From NCBI RefSeq assembly GCF_001677275.1, contig NZ_CP016178.1, forward strand, positions 992,001-1,056,000: 64,000 bases of DNA, given 5' to 3'. The DNA is from Vibrio breoganii. Its GTDB lineage: Bacteria > Pseudomonadota > Gammaproteobacteria > Enterobacterales > Vibrionaceae. The notes beneath the pieces are model-generated. The model searched no databases. It saw nothing but the letters and a program-made list of their open reading frames with translations, and was not told the origin of the DNA. Below are positions 61,657-64,000 of this stretch, piece after piece (positions within the stretch are counted from its first letter, which is position 1; the number at the start of each line of letters is the position of its first letter). The translations under genes and the position numbers were made by a program.

Positions 61657-61983
61657 CTAGGGTTCTAAAATAACGCAACCAAACCGCTCTATATGTTCTA
61701 GCAACTCTTTAGATTTAATCTTGTGCTTGATTACAACATCGACATTAAATGGCAGAGATGAATACTCCAGCTTATCTGTGACCAGGGCGACAGCATCAAT
61801 TGAGAGCGCCTCCCCCTCGATTGCAATATCGATATCTGAATTATCCTGATATGTACCTAGTGCTCTTGAGCCGAAAATAGTCGCTTTTTTTATACCACGA
61901 ACGTCATGTAACGCTTCGAGGACTAGTGCTAATTGATGGGGTTTCAGCCCAAGGCTATGAGCTTCAATATTATTCTTCAGCAC
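61657..61983 (-). CDS. mntA: MntA-type nucleotidyltransferase antitoxin
   Basis: This 108-residue minimal nucleotidyltransferase has FGSRALGTYQDNSDIDIAIEG, a perfect GSx10DxD motif. In characterised HepT/MntA systems MntA AMPylates the HEPN toxin on a tyrosine. The start overlaps the HepT stop region by 14 bases, so the two are coupled. Confidence 0.85.
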   Translation of the reverse strand: MLKNNIEAHSLGLKPHQLALVLEALHDVRGIKKATIFGSRALGTYQDNSDIDIAIEGEALSIDAVALVTDKLEYSSLPFNVDVVIKHKIKSKELLEHIERFGCVILEP

Positions 61984-62383
61984 ATTTATTCCCTAGATAT
62001 TCAACGACCGATGCAATCACTGGAGAAAAGTCCTCAAGGATCAATTTTTGAGCCTCAAGTACATTCTCTTCATCATAGGTATGAGTGAGCAAGTTACGCT
62101 TCATCAATGCTTGAAGTAAAGTTTCGCACTGCTCAGACGAGATGTGTTTAGCTTCTAAAGCTGTTCGGATAACACTTCGAGGAGAGGCAACGTCAAAGCC
62201 TTCATAGACCAATAAGTCCTTGAGTGTTTTCCATGTCAGTTCAAATGAAAACTCAAACGTTTGCACTAATCCAGCCACTTCCAGTTCATTGTAGCTTTCT
62301 TGAGAACACGCTTTTTTAAGCCTAATGTTTGCTTTCTGTAGGTTTTGTAATCGTTGCTTCCAGCGCTCTGGATTAGAGTTCAT
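61970..62383 (-). CDS. hepT: HepT-like HEPN toxin (HI0074 family)
   Basis: This 137-residue all-helical protein has FEFSFELTWKTLKDLL and the HEPN active motif MKRNLLTHTYDEENV, an Rx4HxY match (R, H and Y). HEPN toxins are RNases. The tyrosine of the motif is the residue modified by MntA in known systems. It is upstream of mntA, the order seen in MNT-HEPN pairs. Confidence 0.8.
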   Translation of the reverse strand: MNSNPERWKQRLQNLQKANIRLKKACSQESYNELEVAGLVQTFEFSFELTWKTLKDLLVYEGFDVASPRSVIRTALEAKHISSEQCETLLQALMKRNLLTHTYDEENVLEAQKLILEDFSPVIASVVEYLGNKCAEE

Positions 62384-62581
62384 ACGAACTGACCTTAATG
62401 GGATCTAGTGATTTATCTAAAATAGCGAAATTGCTCGATATTGTCATGACTTGTGTTTAGCTATAGATTAAAAATAGTGTTTGTTGTGCGTAATAGTAAG
62501 GCTTGAATACACGCTAAAAAGGGCACATCGATTTGCGGCTTATTGTTTAGCCTGGAGTATATGCTGGTATTTAGTGGATAC

Positions 62582-62872
62582 TTAAAAGAGTTCCTCATAT
62601 AAATCTTTCCATTCAGGATTCGTTTTCACCACAAGATGCTCTTTCCAAGATCGATTCCATGTCTTCAGTTGCTTTTCTCTCGTGATTGCCTATTCCATTG
62701 AATTGTAAGTTTCGTAATAAACTAGCTTAGATACGTTGTATTTGTGTGTGAAGCCTTCAACCACCTTGCTTTTGTGTTGCCAAACTCTAGCAGGCAAATT
62801 GGATGTGACACCAATATAGAGAACATTTTTGTTCGGTGATGAGAGGATGTATACGCAGGGGTGTTTGGTCAT
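62582..62872 (-). pseudogene. GIY-YIG endonuclease-like gene with an in-frame amber stop
   Basis: From ATG 62872 the frame encodes CVYILSSPNKNVLYIGVTSNLPARVWQHK (GIY-YIG core) and ends at TAG 62690-62692. The same frame continues with AITREKQLKTWNRSWKEHLV to NPEWKDLYEELF and a TAA at 62582-62584, the normal UPF0213/GIY-YIG C-terminus. One base substitution thus splits a gene of about 96 codons. Confidence 0.85.
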
Positions 62873-62904
62873 TGTGGTGTACTTTGGTTAATCGGTTGTT
62901 TTTG

Positions 62905-63175
62905 ATAACTGCTAGGTTCCCGATAGGAGCGCTCGGGAACGACGGAGTTGGGGCTAATATTCACCTAACTAGCACTAATCATAGATGTAAGCATAACGCT
63001 CAAACTAGTCATCCTCGAGCGCTTTTCTGGGCCGGCACACCGGTCGAGGATCTGAATATTAAAGAAAACATCAGGTACTCAATAAAAACACTCCGAAACG
63101 ACGATGTGCTCGCAGACAACAATCGAACCCAAGGACCGTCACCCCCGAGGGCTTTTATCGGGGGTCTAGATATTG
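62905..63175. repeat. REP-like units
   Basis: Three units: TTCCCGATAGGAGCGCTCGG (about 62915-62934), CTCGAGCGCTTTTCTGGGCC with CGGTCGAGGATCT (63013-63054), and CACCCCCGAGGGCTTTTATC (63138-63157). The gap 62873-63209 has no gene. Confidence 0.75.
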
Positions 63176-63209
63176 GCCGTCAGCTTGACCAACATATCAA
63201 TCCACCACC

Positions 63210-63572
63210 TCAAACGAACTCAAACAAATCTTCCCAATTAGGATTATTAGTCGTAATAATCTTTCTCAAATCAATCTCCGGCAACATAGTTAACTCCTGC
63301 TCCCGACTGCGCGCATCCACAACGTTGTCGAACTGCTCCACATATACCAGTTTTTGCTCAAAAATCGTCAGCCCTAAGTGATCGGTTGTTCTCTTTTTAT
63401 GTAACCAAACCTTTGACTGCAGGTTTTCCGTTTGCCCTATGTAGAGCAACGCATCATTGACTGAGCTCAGTATGTAAACGCTGAACTGCTGCGTTACAGA
63501 ATAGATGTGCTTTAAAACTGGGTTGGTATTTTCTTCGAATTGAGTTTGAGCTGGTGCAGGTTGAGTTTTCAC
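63210..63572 (-). CDS. GIY-YIG nuclease superfamily protein
   Basis: This 120-residue protein has an N-terminal extension, then SVYILSSVNDALLYIGQTENLQSKVWLHKK (GIY-YIG core, residues about 31-60), the conserved arginine/glutamate region VVDARSREQELTMLPEIDLRK and the NPNWEDLFEF tail. It is an intact relative of the interrupted gene at 62.6 kb. Cellular role of these short stand-alone proteins is uncertain. Confidence 0.75.
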   Translation of the reverse strand: MKTQPAPAQTQFEENTNPVLKHIYSVTQQFSVYILSSVNDALLYIGQTENLQSKVWLHKKRTTDHLGLTIFEQKLVYVEQFDNVVDARSREQELTMLPEIDLRKIITTNNPNWEDLFEFV

Positions 63573-63711
63573 GCGGAAGTCCTTTTCATTTTGGCTGGGA
63601 CTTTAAGGTTAAAAGCCATGGATGAAAACTCGAATTTCAGCGTTGCATGCTTGGGGTTATTTCCAGAAATCTCATACTTTTTGGCATTCTTGTCATTGTT
63701 TGATTGCGGTA

Positions 63712-63991
63712 GTACCTAAGATCCTGAATCAAGTTCAGAATGACGTTTTCGCGAAGTCTCGCACTTGAACCGTCGCACCCCCAAACCGTCATACTGGAAA
63801 CTACGCAGTAGTTATCCAGTATCTTAGAGATGCACAATGCTAAACCTTTTCGTACCTAAGATCCTGAATCAAGTTCAGGATGACGCTGCAGCGAAACCTC
63901 GCACTCGAATTGTCGAACCCCAAACAAACCGTCATGCTGGAAACTACGCAGTAGTTATCCAGTATCTTAGAGGCGTACAATGCGCAGACTT
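63712..63991. repeat. Tandem ~140-bp repeat of two palindrome types
   Basis: GTACCTAAGATCCTGAATCA begins at 63712 and again at 63852. Each unit contains the palindrome CTGAATCAAGTTCAG with GATGACG, and a second palindrome region CATGCTGGAAACTACGCAGT followed by AGTTATCCAGTAT. No gene is seen from 63573 to the window end. Confidence 0.9.
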
Positions 63992-64000
63992 TTCGCTCCT

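Noticed and set aside
62836..63381. A 181-residue plus-strand frame
   Set aside because: It runs across REP units and antisense to the GIY-YIG gene; composition is not protein-like.

Overview
The window looks like a chromosomal segment of a marine Vibrionaceae bacterium, most probably Vibrio. The evidence is the gene content (GalU, WecA, Wza/Wzb/Wzc capsule export, a cysD-cysN-permease-cysC cluster, ThrE), moderate A+T content, and palindromic intergenic repeats of the GTCATTCCCGC type. Species cannot be fixed from sequence reading alone.

Left part (1-14 kb) is mobile and accessory DNA. An AbiEi/AbiEii toxin-antitoxin pair sits between a decayed and an intact copy of the left end of a recombinase element. 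That element has three tightly coupled genes: a tyrosine-recombinase-fold protein that seems to lack the nucleophile, a 959-residue recombinase with all catalytic residues, and an unrecognised protein ending in a QADLF clamp-binding-like motif. Related CGATTTT/AAAATCG inverted sites lie at both ends. A second, phage-type integrase, CcdAB, a RelB/DinJ antitoxin with a truncated toxin, and a decayed IS200/IS605 element follow.

14-26 kb: two paralogous secreted D-aminoacylase-like amidohydrolases flank a CobW-type metallochaperone GTPase, with three copies of an ATACCAATC-ended MITE-like repeat around them. Then come a ThrE exporter, a TamA homologue cut off before its barrel, another amidohydrolase, gene debris, a diguanylate cyclase and an IS1634-like transposase.

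26.6-51.4 kb is one long minus-strand surface-polysaccharide locus. Read in transcription order it is: an RfaH ops element, wza, wzb, wzc, a Wzy-like polymerase, three glycosyltransferases, a GNAT protein, a polysaccharide deacetylase, a sulfotransferase-like protein, an acyltransferase, a Wzx flippase, a sulfate-activation cluster (SLC13 permease, cysD, cysC, DHH phosphoesterase, cysN), galU and wecA. The glycosyltransferase block (38-46.5 kb) is visibly more A+T-rich than its flanks. The likely product is a sulfated capsule or exopolysaccharide: CysDN and CysC make PAPS, the sulfotransferase-like protein uses it, and the DHH protein may clear PAP.

52.8-59.6 kb carries a second, divergently oriented and rearranged copy of the sulfate-activation cluster (cysD, cysN, permease, cysC, DHH), probably the housekeeping one. 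The right end holds a SWIM-domain protein, a HepT/MntA pair and two GIY-YIG genes, one interrupted, among dense REP-like repeats.

The most striking unexplained structure is a set of period-7 tandem repeats. They bracket each of three S23-type four-helix-bundle genes inserted in the polysaccharide and sulfate region, and also occur alone at other junctions there. The unit differs from locus to locus while the period stays 7.
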